Origin: UBA5314 sp040217815
Lineage (GTDB): Bacteria; Bacillota; Syntrophomonadia; Syntrophomonadales; Syntrophomonadaceae
Length of the DNA: 64,000 nucleotides
NCBI GenBank assembly: GCA_040217815.1
Contig: JBEHWI010000003.1
Coordinates: 1 to 64,000, forward strand
Reading direction: 5' to 3'
Translations under genes and position numbers: made by a program
The notes under the pieces: generated by a model
Database searches by the model: none
Seen by the model: the letters and a program-made list of their open reading frames with translations, nothing else
What the model was told of the DNA's origin: nothing
Part shown: positions 34,094-41,898 of the stretch, piece by piece
Numbering within the stretch: position 1 is the stretch's first letter
How the letters are laid out: each line of letters opens with the position of its first letter

Positions 34094-34293
34094 GTACCCT
34101 GTTAACTCTAATTGTGTATTTTCACAATTTAAGGACAAGGCTGCTGCTCCTTGCCGTCCTGGCACCGCCGCACTTGCCCGTCCCTGGGCTTCGTTTTTCA
34201 TCGCAATACTACCTGTATGGTGATTTAAAACAACGCAGTCATACGAGAATTTGGACCGACGAGGAAAATATAGAATTAGAGTTGGCAGGGTAC
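34094..34293. mobile_element. MITE-like element, 200 bp, upstream of pyrG
   Basis: Terminal inverted repeats match outward from both ends (left GTACCCTGTTAACTCTAATT; the right end's complement differs at two bases). The interior shares ACAACGCAGTCATAC with the 59032 element and contains, inverted at 34151-34190, the module found at 4632-4750 and 62350-62393. No open frame for a transposase fits, so it is non-autonomous. No clear target-site duplication was found. Confidence 0.75.
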
Positions 34294-34294
34294 T

Positions 34295-34924
34295 CTACAG
34301 ATAGTCCAAAACTATGACCCTTGTTTCTCCATGCAAATCTTCGCCATTTACTTCTAAAAAGGGCCTTTTTACAACCCTGGCAAATTTACATATAAATTCT
34401 TCAACCGGAGTGATGGGAAGGTTGACGTGGGGAGTTTTAAAATGCATCGGTATCACGATTGATGGATTAATCTGCTCCAAGACCTGTTTGGCCTGGTCTG
34501 CGTCAATCGTGTATGTTCCACCCACCGGCAAAAGCAGGATATCGATCTTGCCCAAAGCATCTAGCTGCGCCGGGCTCAGAAGATGCCCCAGGTCACCCAA
34601 ATGAGCCAGGGTTAAACCTTCCGATTTTATCCGGTAAATTATATTCTGGCCTCGCAGGGCACCTTTCTTCTGGTCATGATAGGATGCCACCCCTTTTATG
34701 CTTATTTCGCCAAGATCGAAATCGCCCACCTGTTTTATGACCAGGGGATTTCCGGACAGGTTTTGCCAGGCGTTGTGATCATTATGGTTATGACTTACTG
34801 TAACTATGTCAGCCGTATCTCGAATAGGTGGATAGCCGTAACTATCCGCAAAAGGATCGGTAATGATGGTCTTCCCTGAACATTCAATAAAGAAGCAGGC
34901 GTGGCCTTTCCATTTAATTTTCAT
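34295..34924 (-). CDS. Metallo-beta-lactamase fold hydrolase (UPF0173-like)
   Basis: 209-residue predicted metal-dependent hydrolase. It starts MKIKWKGHACFFIECSGKTIITDPFA, has the metal motif SHNHNDHNAW (HxHxDH), the LAHLGDLGH segment and the C-terminal histidine in IPMHFKTPHVN. The substrate is unknown. The start chosen is ATG 34924 behind GGGAGGAAGG; the frame from 34984 adds 20 residues without homology. It follows the delta-like gene and ends 1 bp from the inverted-repeat element, which may supply its transcript end. Confidence 0.88.
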   Translation of the reverse strand: MKIKWKGHACFFIECSGKTIITDPFADSYGYPPIRDTADIVTVSHNHNDHNAWQNLSGNPLVIKQVGDFDLGEISIKGVASYHDQKKGALRGQNIIYRIKSEGLTLAHLGDLGHLLSPAQLDALGKIDILLLPVGGTYTIDADQAKQVLEQINPSIVIPMHFKTPHVNLPITPVEEFICKFARVVKRPFLEVNGEDLHGETRVIVLDYL

Positions 34925-35003
34925 TTTACCTTCCTCCCTGGCAGGCCTGGCCTGCACGGCCGAGAGCGGCCTGATTAACGCCACCCAAGTCCTTAAGGGT
35001 TCT

Positions 35004-35240
35004 TTATTCTTTATGGTCCTTTAACGGACGGTTGGTATCATAGTACCAGTAGCCTTCGCCCTGATAAACCAGCCGGTTGTCCAGATTAAAGCGGGTATAC
35101 ATAGAAGTCAAGGTTTCAGGATCATCTCTTTTCCCCATGCGCGCAGCTACCTCACGTACTAAGTCCATGCAATATATGGGCTGCTGTTTTTCAACCAGAA
35201 TATCGACTGCCAAATCGATCTCACTCTTTCGTCTCTGCAT
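35004..35240 (-). CDS. Delta-subunit-like HARE-HTH protein lacking the acidic tail
   Basis: 78-residue winged-helix protein corresponding to the N-terminal HARE-HTH domain of RNA polymerase delta (RpoE). It reads IDLAVDILVEKQQPIYCMDL, VREVAARMG and TSMYTRFNLDNRLVYQGEGY, matching the delta pattern where a Tyr/Leu-rich block ends in a glycine-turn and WxY. The long Asp/Glu-rich tail of Bacillus delta is absent; the protein ends at KDHKE. It lies between argS (11 bp) and pyrG, as rpoE does in B. subtilis, so orthology is likely. ATG 35240 follows AGGAGGG. A binding role in RNA polymerase is inference. Confidence 0.78.
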   Translation of the reverse strand: MQRRKSEIDLAVDILVEKQQPIYCMDLVREVAARMGKRDDPETLTSMYTRFNLDNRLVYQGEGYWYYDTNRPLKDHKE

Positions 35241-35251
35241 TTTCGTCCCTC

Positions 35252-36934
35252 CTACATCTGTTCCGGTGCCGAAACACCTAATATTCCAAGCCCGTTTTGA
35301 ATGGTAATTCGGGTGACCATTAGCAGCAAGAGCCTGGCCTTCTGCAATTCCGGGTCAACATTTAACACCCGGTGATGATTGTAATAGCTGTGGAATAAGC
35401 CAGCCAGATCCAGCACATAACGAGCCATGCGGTGGGGGGCCACGGTGCGGGCGGCGATGGCAATTTCCTCAGGGAATTCGGCTATTTTACGCAATAAGGC
35501 AAGTTCATCTTCTTCATTCAAAAGAGCCGCATCAACCTCATCAACGGACGGCAGGTCTACATTATAGGCTGCTGCTTGGCGGAAAACACTGCATATCCGG
35601 GCATGAGCATACTGGACGTAGTAGACCGGGTTTTCCAAGCTCTTCTGTTTGGCCAGTTCCAGGTCGAAATCCAGATGGCTATCCGGGCTGCGCATGACGA
35701 AAGTAAAGCGTGCCGCATCTCGGCCAACTTCTTCGATCAACTCGTCCAATGAAATGGTGGTTCCGGTTCTCTTGGACATGCGCACCAGGGTTCCGCCGCG
35801 GTACAAGCGCACCAATTGCATCAAAAGGATTTCCAGGGCGGCAGGATCATAGCCCAGAGCCTGCATAGCTCCCTTCATCCGCGCTACGTGGCCATGATGA
35901 TCAGCCCCCCAGATGTTTATCACCCAGTCAAAACCCCTTTTGAATTTGTCCAGGTGATAGGCAATATCAGCCGCAAAATAGGTGGGTATGCCATTGGCTC
36001 TTTTTAAAACCTCATCTTTTTCATCGCCAAACTCGGAAGACTTAAACCACAGGGCGCCTTCCTTCTCATAAACGTATCCCTTTTCATTAAGCTGTTCGAT
36101 CACCATGTCCACCTGCCCGGTTTCGTGCAGAGACCGTTCGCTAAACCAGACCTCATATTCGATACCAAAGTTTTTCAGGGTCCTTTTTATGTAATCAATC
36201 TTTTCGGTCAAGGCAAAGTCCAGCATAATCTGGCGGCGGGCCGCGCTTTCCATATCCAGCAGGCTGTCTTTATAGGTGCTTATAATATTGCGCACCGTCT
36301 CGATTACGTCCTGACCGGCGTAGCCGTCTTCGGGAAATTTAACATCAAAACCCTTGAGCTGCAGGTAGCGGGCTTCCAGCGATTCAGCAAAGACCTCCAC
36401 CTGATTGCCGGCATCGTTTATGTAAAACTCCCGCTCGACATTGTATCCAGCCCGGTCCAGGATATTGGCCAGGGTGTCTCCCAGGGCACCGCCCCGAGCG
36501 TTGCCCATATGCAGATTGCCGGTAGGGTTGGCGCTGACGAACTCAACCTGCACCCTCTGATTTTTACTCTCATTTCTGCCATAACCGTCACCCAACTTGA
36601 TGACCAGAGCCGGCACTTCAAAAAGCCAGTCATTGCTTAGGTAATAATTAATAAAACCGGCTCCGGCCGCCTCGACTTTTTCCACTCCGGCAGGACGGGC
36701 GGCCTTTATAATTCCCACTAAAATTTCTGCAATCTGGCGGGGAGCCATCCGCGCCTGGCGGGCCAGCAGCATAGCTGCATTACAGGCAAAATCTCCATGG
36801 CCCTTCTCCCGGGGTACCTCGATCACAAAATCAGGCACCGTATTGAAGCTGAGCAGCTTTTGCCGTTTCGCCTCCTCCAGAGCATTGGTAACCAACTGCG
36901 CTAAACTTGTTTTTATCTTTTGGACCGGATCCAT
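35252..36934 (-). CDS. argS: Arginyl-tRNA synthetase
   Basis: Class I synthetase charging tRNA-Arg. The 560-residue protein has the N-terminal Add1 domain, the HIGH-type motif in SANPTGNLHMGNARGGALGD, the KMSK-type motif RMSKRTGT and the C-terminal DALR anticodon domain (VQYAHARICSVFRQ). The start is ATG 36934, 7 nt after AAGGAGG; the frame from 37024 is longer only through the leader. An 11-bp hairpin (36955-36981) lies just upstream of the ribosome site, and no T-box consensus was found. Confidence 0.97.
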   Translation of the reverse strand: MDPVQKIKTSLAQLVTNALEEAKRQKLLSFNTVPDFVIEVPREKGHGDFACNAAMLLARQARMAPRQIAEILVGIIKAARPAGVEKVEAAGAGFINYYLSNDWLFEVPALVIKLGDGYGRNESKNQRVQVEFVSANPTGNLHMGNARGGALGDTLANILDRAGYNVEREFYINDAGNQVEVFAESLEARYLQLKGFDVKFPEDGYAGQDVIETVRNIISTYKDSLLDMESAARRQIMLDFALTEKIDYIKRTLKNFGIEYEVWFSERSLHETGQVDMVIEQLNEKGYVYEKEGALWFKSSEFGDEKDEVLKRANGIPTYFAADIAYHLDKFKRGFDWVINIWGADHHGHVARMKGAMQALGYDPAALEILLMQLVRLYRGGTLVRMSKRTGTTISLDELIEEVGRDAARFTFVMRSPDSHLDFDLELAKQKSLENPVYYVQYAHARICSVFRQAAAYNVDLPSVDEVDAALLNEEDELALLRKIAEFPEEIAIAARTVAPHRMARYVLDLAGLFHSYYNHHRVLNVDPELQKARLLLLMVTRITIQNGLGILGVSAPEQM

Positions 36935-36954
36935 GGAAATCCTCCTTCTATTCT

Positions 36955-36981
36955 TCTTCCTAATTTTTTTCATTAGGAAGA
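36955..36981 (-). promoter_or_regulatory. argS: Hairpin in the argS leader
   Basis: Minus strand: TCTTCCTAAT and ATTAGGAAGA form a perfect 10-bp stem around GAAAAAA, ending 8 bp before the AAGGAGG of argS. It may influence ribosome access or transcript stability. It is not followed by a T tract and is not a T-box. Confidence 0.35.
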
Positions 36982-37050
36982 CCGCATATACCAGCTGCTG
37001 ACTATATATTTTCGAAAGGTTCAATAATGATTATGTAGGAACAACGCTAT

Positions 37051-37079
37051 ATTTTAGCCTACTTTTACCATTAAGACAA
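37051..37079 (-). promoter_or_regulatory. argS: Sigma-A promoter of argS
   Basis: Minus strand: TTGTCT (37074-37079), 17-bp spacer, TAAAAT (37051-37056). It is the best match in the gap between the M1 peptidase and argS and leaves a leader of about 110 nt. Confidence 0.65.
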
Positions 37080-37121
37080 GGCTCTGTGCCGATGGATCCC
37101 GCAAAAACCTATTTTCCTCAC

Positions 37122-37156
37122 TAAAAGACAAATCCCGGGGTTAGCTCCCCGGATTT
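37122..37156 (-). terminator. Terminator at the end of the surface-protein cluster
   Basis: On the minus strand AAATCCGGGG pairs with CCCCGGGATTT (one bulged base) around AGCTAA, followed by GTCTTTTAG. The stem includes the stop codon of the M1 peptidase gene in its loop. Confidence 0.55.
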
Positions 37157-38616
37157 ATTTTAAACCATTTATAAAAATAGGAATCCATATTGGAATGGGC
37201 TTCTTTTTTTATCACCTCTAAAAGGTCCTTGGTTCCCGCTATTTTAAAGCGATAAGTGGCCAGATACCTGCGCAGGGCTTTATTAACTTCGTCTTTACCC
37301 AATTCCTTTTCCAATCCGAACCAAAAAGCCTCGCCACCGGAGTAGGCGGTCAAGTAATAGTCCTGTTTGGAATACATATCGCGCAGTTCCCTGGCCAGAC
37401 TGACCCCTTCCTTTAATTCAGTAATATTAACCTTTACCTTTTCCACATCCTCGAGATATTTATAAGCACTCCAGTTGGCCAGACCTTCATCCATCCAGGG
37501 CTCTTTCAACTGGTCGTTTCCCACCATTCCATACCACCACTGGTGGGCAATTTCGTGGGCCAGAACCATTTCTCCGGACTGATCAAGCCCTCCCCCTTTG
37601 AGATAGTCTTCACTTAAAAAGATCATGCCTGAATATTCCATGCCGTGAAAGCCTTTCATAGGGACAAAGGCAATATTGAATTGCTTATAGGGATAGGTTC
37701 CCAAAGAGCAGTTGAAATAATTGAGCATGCTGGCCGCCTTATCCAAAACCGGCTGGGCAAAATCGCCCTGCCCATTGGGGACAAAGCAATTTACATCTAT
37801 CTTGTTAATACTGGTTTGCAGCCTTGTGTAATCATACATGAGCACCAGCGAAAAGTCCCGAACGTTTTCCGCTTTGATGACGTAAGTCTGCCGCCCGTTA
37901 TCTTCAATGATCGGCGGCCCAGCGCTTCCCGTGGCCACCATATTATAATATTCCGGAATATTAAGCTCGACCAGGTAATTGGCGCAGTGAAAGCAAAACG
38001 GGTCGCCAAATACGGAATTATATGAATTGTGCCATCCATACTCATCCAGCACATTCAAGGCCGGATAGAAGTTGCCCAGCATGTACACTCCGTCCCGGGT
38101 GCCATATCGATAAGCCAGGCGGGGCACCAAAGCCTTCCACTTGATGCATATGTCAATCTGGCTGCCGGGCATGATATCGGCTGGCGACAGAACCTGGACT
38201 GACACCCCCCGGCTGGAATACTGCGTTTTTTGCCCATTTACGCTTATTTCCTCAAATTCCATCCAACCGGGATTAAAGCCAGCGTAATATGCATCCGCCG
38301 GAGCCGGAGTAGCTGAAGATTGGCTAAAAGCATTGGGGTAGGCGGTAAACCACAACTCGCCCAGGCCCTGACCAGACGTATTGCTGGTCATAATACGGGT
38401 CTCCCCATATATAATCCGGCTGCCCGGCTCAAGGTAAAGACGCATTATGTACTGGGTTTCCTCTGGAGACGGGAATAGCGCAGCCGATTGGGCAGCGCCG
38501 GAGGGCGAAGGAGCAGCGACAATGTTTATGATGCGTGCGCCGTAAAGGACGTAAACCGCCATTATTATGCCTACAAAAAAGGTCAACCAGTAAAAATTAA
38601 TCCTTTTCAAAATCAC
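37141..38616 (-). CDS. Membrane-anchored M1-family metallopeptidase
   Basis: Extracytoplasmic zinc aminopeptidase-like protein of 491 residues. One N-terminal membrane helix (about residues 8-25, WLTFFVGIIMAVYVLYG) is followed by a beta domain and the M1 catalytic domain. This has the exopeptidase-type motif FHGMEYSG and the zinc site LAHEIAHQWWYG (HEIAH about 353-357) with the second glutamate in PWMDEGLANW. The helical C-terminal domain of large aminopeptidases is short or missing. The start is GTG 38616, 6 nt after GGGGTC-AGGT. It closes a cluster of surface proteins and may trim cell-surface or imported peptides. Confidence 0.87.
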   Translation of the reverse strand: MILKRINFYWLTFFVGIIMAVYVLYGARIINIVAAPSPSGAAQSAALFPSPEETQYIMRLYLEPGSRIIYGETRIMTSNTSGQGLGELWFTAYPNAFSQSSATPAPADAYYAGFNPGWMEFEEISVNGQKTQYSSRGVSVQVLSPADIMPGSQIDICIKWKALVPRLAYRYGTRDGVYMLGNFYPALNVLDEYGWHNSYNSVFGDPFCFHCANYLVELNIPEYYNMVATGSAGPPIIEDNGRQTYVIKAENVRDFSLVLMYDYTRLQTSINKIDVNCFVPNGQGDFAQPVLDKAASMLNYFNCSLGTYPYKQFNIAFVPMKGFHGMEYSGMIFLSEDYLKGGGLDQSGEMVLAHEIAHQWWYGMVGNDQLKEPWMDEGLANWSAYKYLEDVEKVKVNITELKEGVSLARELRDMYSKQDYYLTAYSGGEAFWFGLEKELGKDEVNKALRRYLATYRFKIAGTKDLLEVIKKEAHSNMDSYFYKWFKINPGS

Positions 38617-38635
38617 ACCTGACCCCTGCCAGAGT

Positions 38636-38682
38636 AGTACCCTACCAATCCTAATTCTATACGATATCGACCGGTTGCGTTG
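38636..38682. repeat. Solo end of the inverted-repeat element family
   Basis: AGTACCCTACCAATCCTAAT and the following ACGATATCGACCGGTTGCG match one end of the 59032-59193 element, with an internal deletion. The other end is absent. It lies at the junction of the SLH gene and the M1 peptidase gene and slightly overlaps nothing essential to either. Confidence 0.55.
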
Positions 38683-38689
38683 AGGTATT

Positions 38690-40207
38690 TTAGTTAAAAA
38701 GGACGATGTTTTCCCGGTAGTCTTTCTGCAGGTCACTCTGCAGAATTTTTAAGAAGCGCACCAGCATAGCCGACGCTTCTCCCCGGGTCATAACCTTCTG
38801 GGAATTTAAACGGTTGGTGGAGTCGCCGCTTATCAAGCCAATCTCCGCGGCCACGTAAACGCTGTCAAAACACCAGATCGGAATTTGATCTTCATCGGCA
38901 AAGGATGTGCTGAATCCCGGTGTAGGTACTTTGTCTTCAAATCCGAGGGCCTTTATAAGCATGTGTATGGCCTGAGCCCGGTCGACATCCAGGTCCGCTC
39001 CAAACAAACTGTCGCTGACTCCGATCGTCAACCCTTTTTCGACAGCTGCTTTAACATACTGATAGTCGGTGCTACTGGTAGGCACATCGGTGAAAGGCGA
39101 AACCTCGGCCGGTGCCTTTTTACTGGTTTTTTTCTTGTCCTCGGCCTGGTTGGCCCGGATGTCACATATCCTGACCAGGGCACGGATAAAATCCATACGG
39201 CTTATGGGTGCATCGGGCGCAAAGAATTTGGAGTCTCCCTCGAATACCCCGAGTGAAAAGAGCTGGCCGATATAGTCCTCTGCCCAATGACCTCCGGTGT
39301 CTCTGAACTTGGGAATCAACAGCTTCTCAACCTTGGGTACCTTTTCCATGTTGAGGCTCACCTGATCGATATTCCTCTGGGTATCATCGGCCACACCCTC
39401 TATAATAGTCGGCAGATCATAACTGTACTGGGAAGCCATTTCCCCTCTGGTCACCCGGGTGTAGGAGCCGTTGAAGCTGGAGAGTGTGGCCAGGTTTTCA
39501 TTATACTGCAGGCTTTTATCAGTGCTATCCGAAACCGTTACTTTGACAGTGCCCTGCCAGCTCTCCTTTTGGCTTTGGGCTGTTTTAGTCGCTTCGATAG
39601 TGCGGGTCTGGCTGATATTGTAATCCAGAACCTGGGTCTGGGTGCTGCCCCAGAAATTATTATAACCCACATCTCCGCCGCTGATATCAACAATTACCTC
39701 ACCCTGGTTTTTATTTATAACATAGGTCTTGCGGGCTTGAACGCTGCCGCTGTAATAGTCGGATGCCGGACGATTGTCAATAGCATCCGATTTGTAAAAC
39801 TGCAAATCTTTGAGATCGTATTTAACTCCATTAATAGTAATGCTTTCTTTGAAGGTGCCTACCTCGGTCTCGGTGAGGGTTTGCCCCACCTCAGCGTCTT
39901 TGCTGGAACTGATCTTATAGCTCATCTTACGGCTGAATTTGCCGGTAATGGATTTGTCTTCAGGGGTAAGGGTAAAATCATAGGTAAGCGTCGTGAGGTC
40001 GCCTTTTACCTTTTCAGTTTGTTTGATGGTTCCGCTGAATTTAATAGGTACACCGGTAAGGAACACCATTTCCTGGTATTTGTATTCATTGGCTACGCCG
40101 CCCGCAAAATCGGGCGGAACCGCCCCGGCCGGCGATGCTCCCAGCATCAAAAATACGGCTATCAAACAACTTGTCATAAAAAACGCCCATTTTACTTTCA
40201 CCAGCAT
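38690..40207 (-). CDS. Secreted SLH-domain surface protein
   Basis: 505-residue exported protein. A signal peptide (about residues 1-30, ending ASPAGAVP) is followed by a roughly 270-residue beta-rich region of unknown fold. Three C-terminal SLH repeats follow (about 300-345 FRDTGGHWAEDYIGQLFSLG; 370-425 FTDVPTSSTDYQYVKAAVEK; 435-490 FADEDQIPIWCFDSVYVA). SLH repeats bind secondary wall polymer and hold S-layer proteins. ATG 40207 lies close to GGAGGG; GTG 40201 is an alternative. It lies between the M1 peptidase and the 558-residue protein in the same orientation. Confidence 0.88.
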   Translation of the reverse strand: MLVKVKWAFFMTSCLIAVFLMLGASPAGAVPPDFAGGVANEYKYQEMVFLTGVPIKFSGTIKQTEKVKGDLTTLTYDFTLTPEDKSITGKFSRKMSYKISSSKDAEVGQTLTETEVGTFKESITINGVKYDLKDLQFYKSDAIDNRPASDYYSGSVQARKTYVINKNQGEVIVDISGGDVGYNNFWGSTQTQVLDYNISQTRTIEATKTAQSQKESWQGTVKVTVSDSTDKSLQYNENLATLSSFNGSYTRVTRGEMASQYSYDLPTIIEGVADDTQRNIDQVSLNMEKVPKVEKLLIPKFRDTGGHWAEDYIGQLFSLGVFEGDSKFFAPDAPISRMDFIRALVRICDIRANQAEDKKKTSKKAPAEVSPFTDVPTSSTDYQYVKAAVEKGLTIGVSDSLFGADLDVDRAQAIHMLIKALGFEDKVPTPGFSTSFADEDQIPIWCFDSVYVAAEIGLISGDSTNRLNSQKVMTRGEASAMLVRFLKILQSDLQKDYRENIVLFN

Positions 40208-40221
40208 TTGCCCTCCTGCTC

Positions 40222-41898
40222 CTATTTTACAAGGACTACCATTACCCTGAAGTCGTTGCGTACCATATACAAGCGATCCCCGGCCTTTAATGATTTGGGC
40301 AGAACGGCTTTGCCATTCTTGATTATCAGCGTATTCTCCAGCCCCAGACGCAGGTTGGTTTGCTTGCCCATCCACTGACTGTTGTGTTCACTCCAGTCAC
40401 TGGTATTTTTCAATGTCATAACCCATCCCACCAGTGCATCATTTTCAACCGACACCACGGTGCCGCTGGTGGTGCGCAGTTCATCGATTTCGTGTTCTTC
40501 ATGATGCAGAGCCAGGCAGGCTCCCCGGTCTCCCCTGGCATAAACGTAGACATACCAACTGGTCAGATCCAGATCCTCGGTGCGTTCATCATCCGGATCA
40601 ACTGAATAATCTCCCCCGACAAACTCGGTTAGGGTTATTTGCTTCTTGTTGTCCATATCCCAGATGGAAGTATCATTATCCAGGAACAGTTCCACCTGAC
40701 CGCTTACGCTCTGCCAAACATTATTATCCTGGCGATAAGCATCTTCCAGCCAGAACGAGTCTTCGAAGACATCCGCCAGCTGGCCGGCATACAGACAATT
40801 CTGTCCGATGCTGGAATTATTAATTCCGACTGACAAGATGTTGACGAGGCTGGCGATGCGCTGGCCACCCGCCGTGTCTGTAACAAAATAAGCATCGGTT
40901 CCCGCTGTCAACGCGAATTTGTCCTGCAGTCTTCCATCGCGAATTATTATAGTGCCGTCACTAAAGGATATATTTTTATTGTTGTCCAACTCGCAGCTGT
41001 CGCTAAACCAGTTGACGTTTTCAATCTGCGCCTCGTAGGATGATTCATACTGGCTCTTTATTACCAGTCGGTCAATGCTGTCTTTTCCAAGGGCGTCCCG
41101 GGTAACCACATAGACGCTGCGCCCCCGGTAATACTTTAGATTGCGGGTGGGAACCTTTACTCCGGCCACGTAAACTGGCAGTTCCTGGTTGTATGCAACC
41201 CTCCAACTGCCCTGGGAGCTCTCCCAAAGGCTGTTGTTCAAAACCTCAACATCGGACAGACTCAGGTGTTGGCTGGTATTATCAACCGTCTTCAATGTGC
41301 CCCGGTAGACGTTTTTGATCTCCACCGAACTTCCCTGCACTTCCATCCTGCTTATCATCCCACTATTTACTTCATCAAAATATAATTTTACCCGGTCACC
41401 GACATATAGGTCATCCAGGTTGATCGCCTCTCCCTGCTTGCTTATGGTGGTGGCGGGGGTGGTGTAATAACTGGAGGTGCGGCCATCGTCCCTTCGCACT
41501 TCGATCAGGTCTTCTTCCAGCTTACTGATTGTTCCTATCACAACCCGGCTGCCCGGTTGGATGTACCCGGTTTCAGCCGTTGAGTAAGCCTCCAGGCTGG
41601 CCATAGTGCCTCCTGCCAGTTTGGCGTAGACCTCCATGCCTTTTCGGATGGCACTTAACTTAACCGGCCGGCCGTCAATAAGGCAGACGGTGTCGGCCGT
41701 AAGGGCCAGGGTCGCCAGATTACCATCGTATGACTCAATCTTTACACTACCGTAATCAGTCGGGTTGTTAGGGTCAGGAGCGATCACCGCCTGCAGAAAA
41801 CCCTCAACGGTGGAACCTTGAACACCCGCGGCGCAGATTAGCTGGGGCCAGATCAAAGCCAGTATAATAACTAAAACAGCTGTTCTTCTCAAAACCAT
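40222..41898 (-). CDS. Secreted protein of unknown function, repeated beta-barrel-like units
   Basis: 558-residue protein with a signal peptide (MVLRRTAVLVIILALIWPQL-ICAAG). No catalytic motif was recognised. It is built from several units of about 60-80 residues in which a short statement like VVIGTISKLEEDLIEVRRDD, or YRGTLKTVDNTSQHLSLSDV, is followed by a GDRVKLYF-type strand. This is a pattern of small beta-barrels seen in surface-layer accessory proteins. The ATG lies directly after the stop codon of the giant TIG gene, so translation is coupled. No SLH or sorting signal is present; it may be held by its neighbours. Confidence 0.75.
   Translation of the reverse strand: MVLRRTAVLVIILALIWPQLICAAGVQGSTVEGFLQAVIAPDPNNPTDYGSVKIESYDGNLATLALTADTVCLIDGRPVKLSAIRKGMEVYAKLAGGTMASLEAYSTAETGYIQPGSRVVIGTISKLEEDLIEVRRDDGRTSSYYTTPATTISKQGEAINLDDLYVGDRVKLYFDEVNSGMISRMEVQGSSVEIKNVYRGTLKTVDNTSQHLSLSDVEVLNNSLWESSQGSWRVAYNQELPVYVAGVKVPTRNLKYYRGRSVYVVTRDALGKDSIDRLVIKSQYESSYEAQIENVNWFSDSCELDNNKNISFSDGTIIIRDGRLQDKFALTAGTDAYFVTDTAGGQRIASLVNILSVGINNSSIGQNCLYAGQLADVFEDSFWLEDAYRQDNNVWQSVSGQVELFLDNDTSIWDMDNKKQITLTEFVGGDYSVDPDDERTEDLDLTSWYVYVYARGDRGACLALHHEEHEIDELRTTSGTVVSVENDALVGWVMTLKNTSDWSEHNSQWMGKQTNLRLGLENTLIIKNGKAVLPKSLKAGDRLYMVRNDFRVMVVLVK

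Larger units (their letters stand above)
33965..34294. other. 330-bp region upstream of pyrG: element plus promoter and leader
   Basis: Bases 34094-34293 are an inverted-repeat element (separate entry). Bases 34061-34090 hold the pyrG promoter, and 33965-34050 its leader of about 90 nt. The minus-strand leader ends in a run of eight T (33990-33997), but no stable stem directly precedes it, so a pyrG-type attenuator could not be confirmed. Confidence 0.7.

Noticed and set aside
36935..37050. T-box leader for argS
   Set aside because: The conserved T-box sequence and a terminator/antiterminator pair are missing; only a simple hairpin is present.
38616..38736. Longer N-terminus of the M1 peptidase (from 38736)
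   Set aside because: The added 40 residues come from the repeat end and the upstream gene's 3' region and place the membrane helix unusually far inside.
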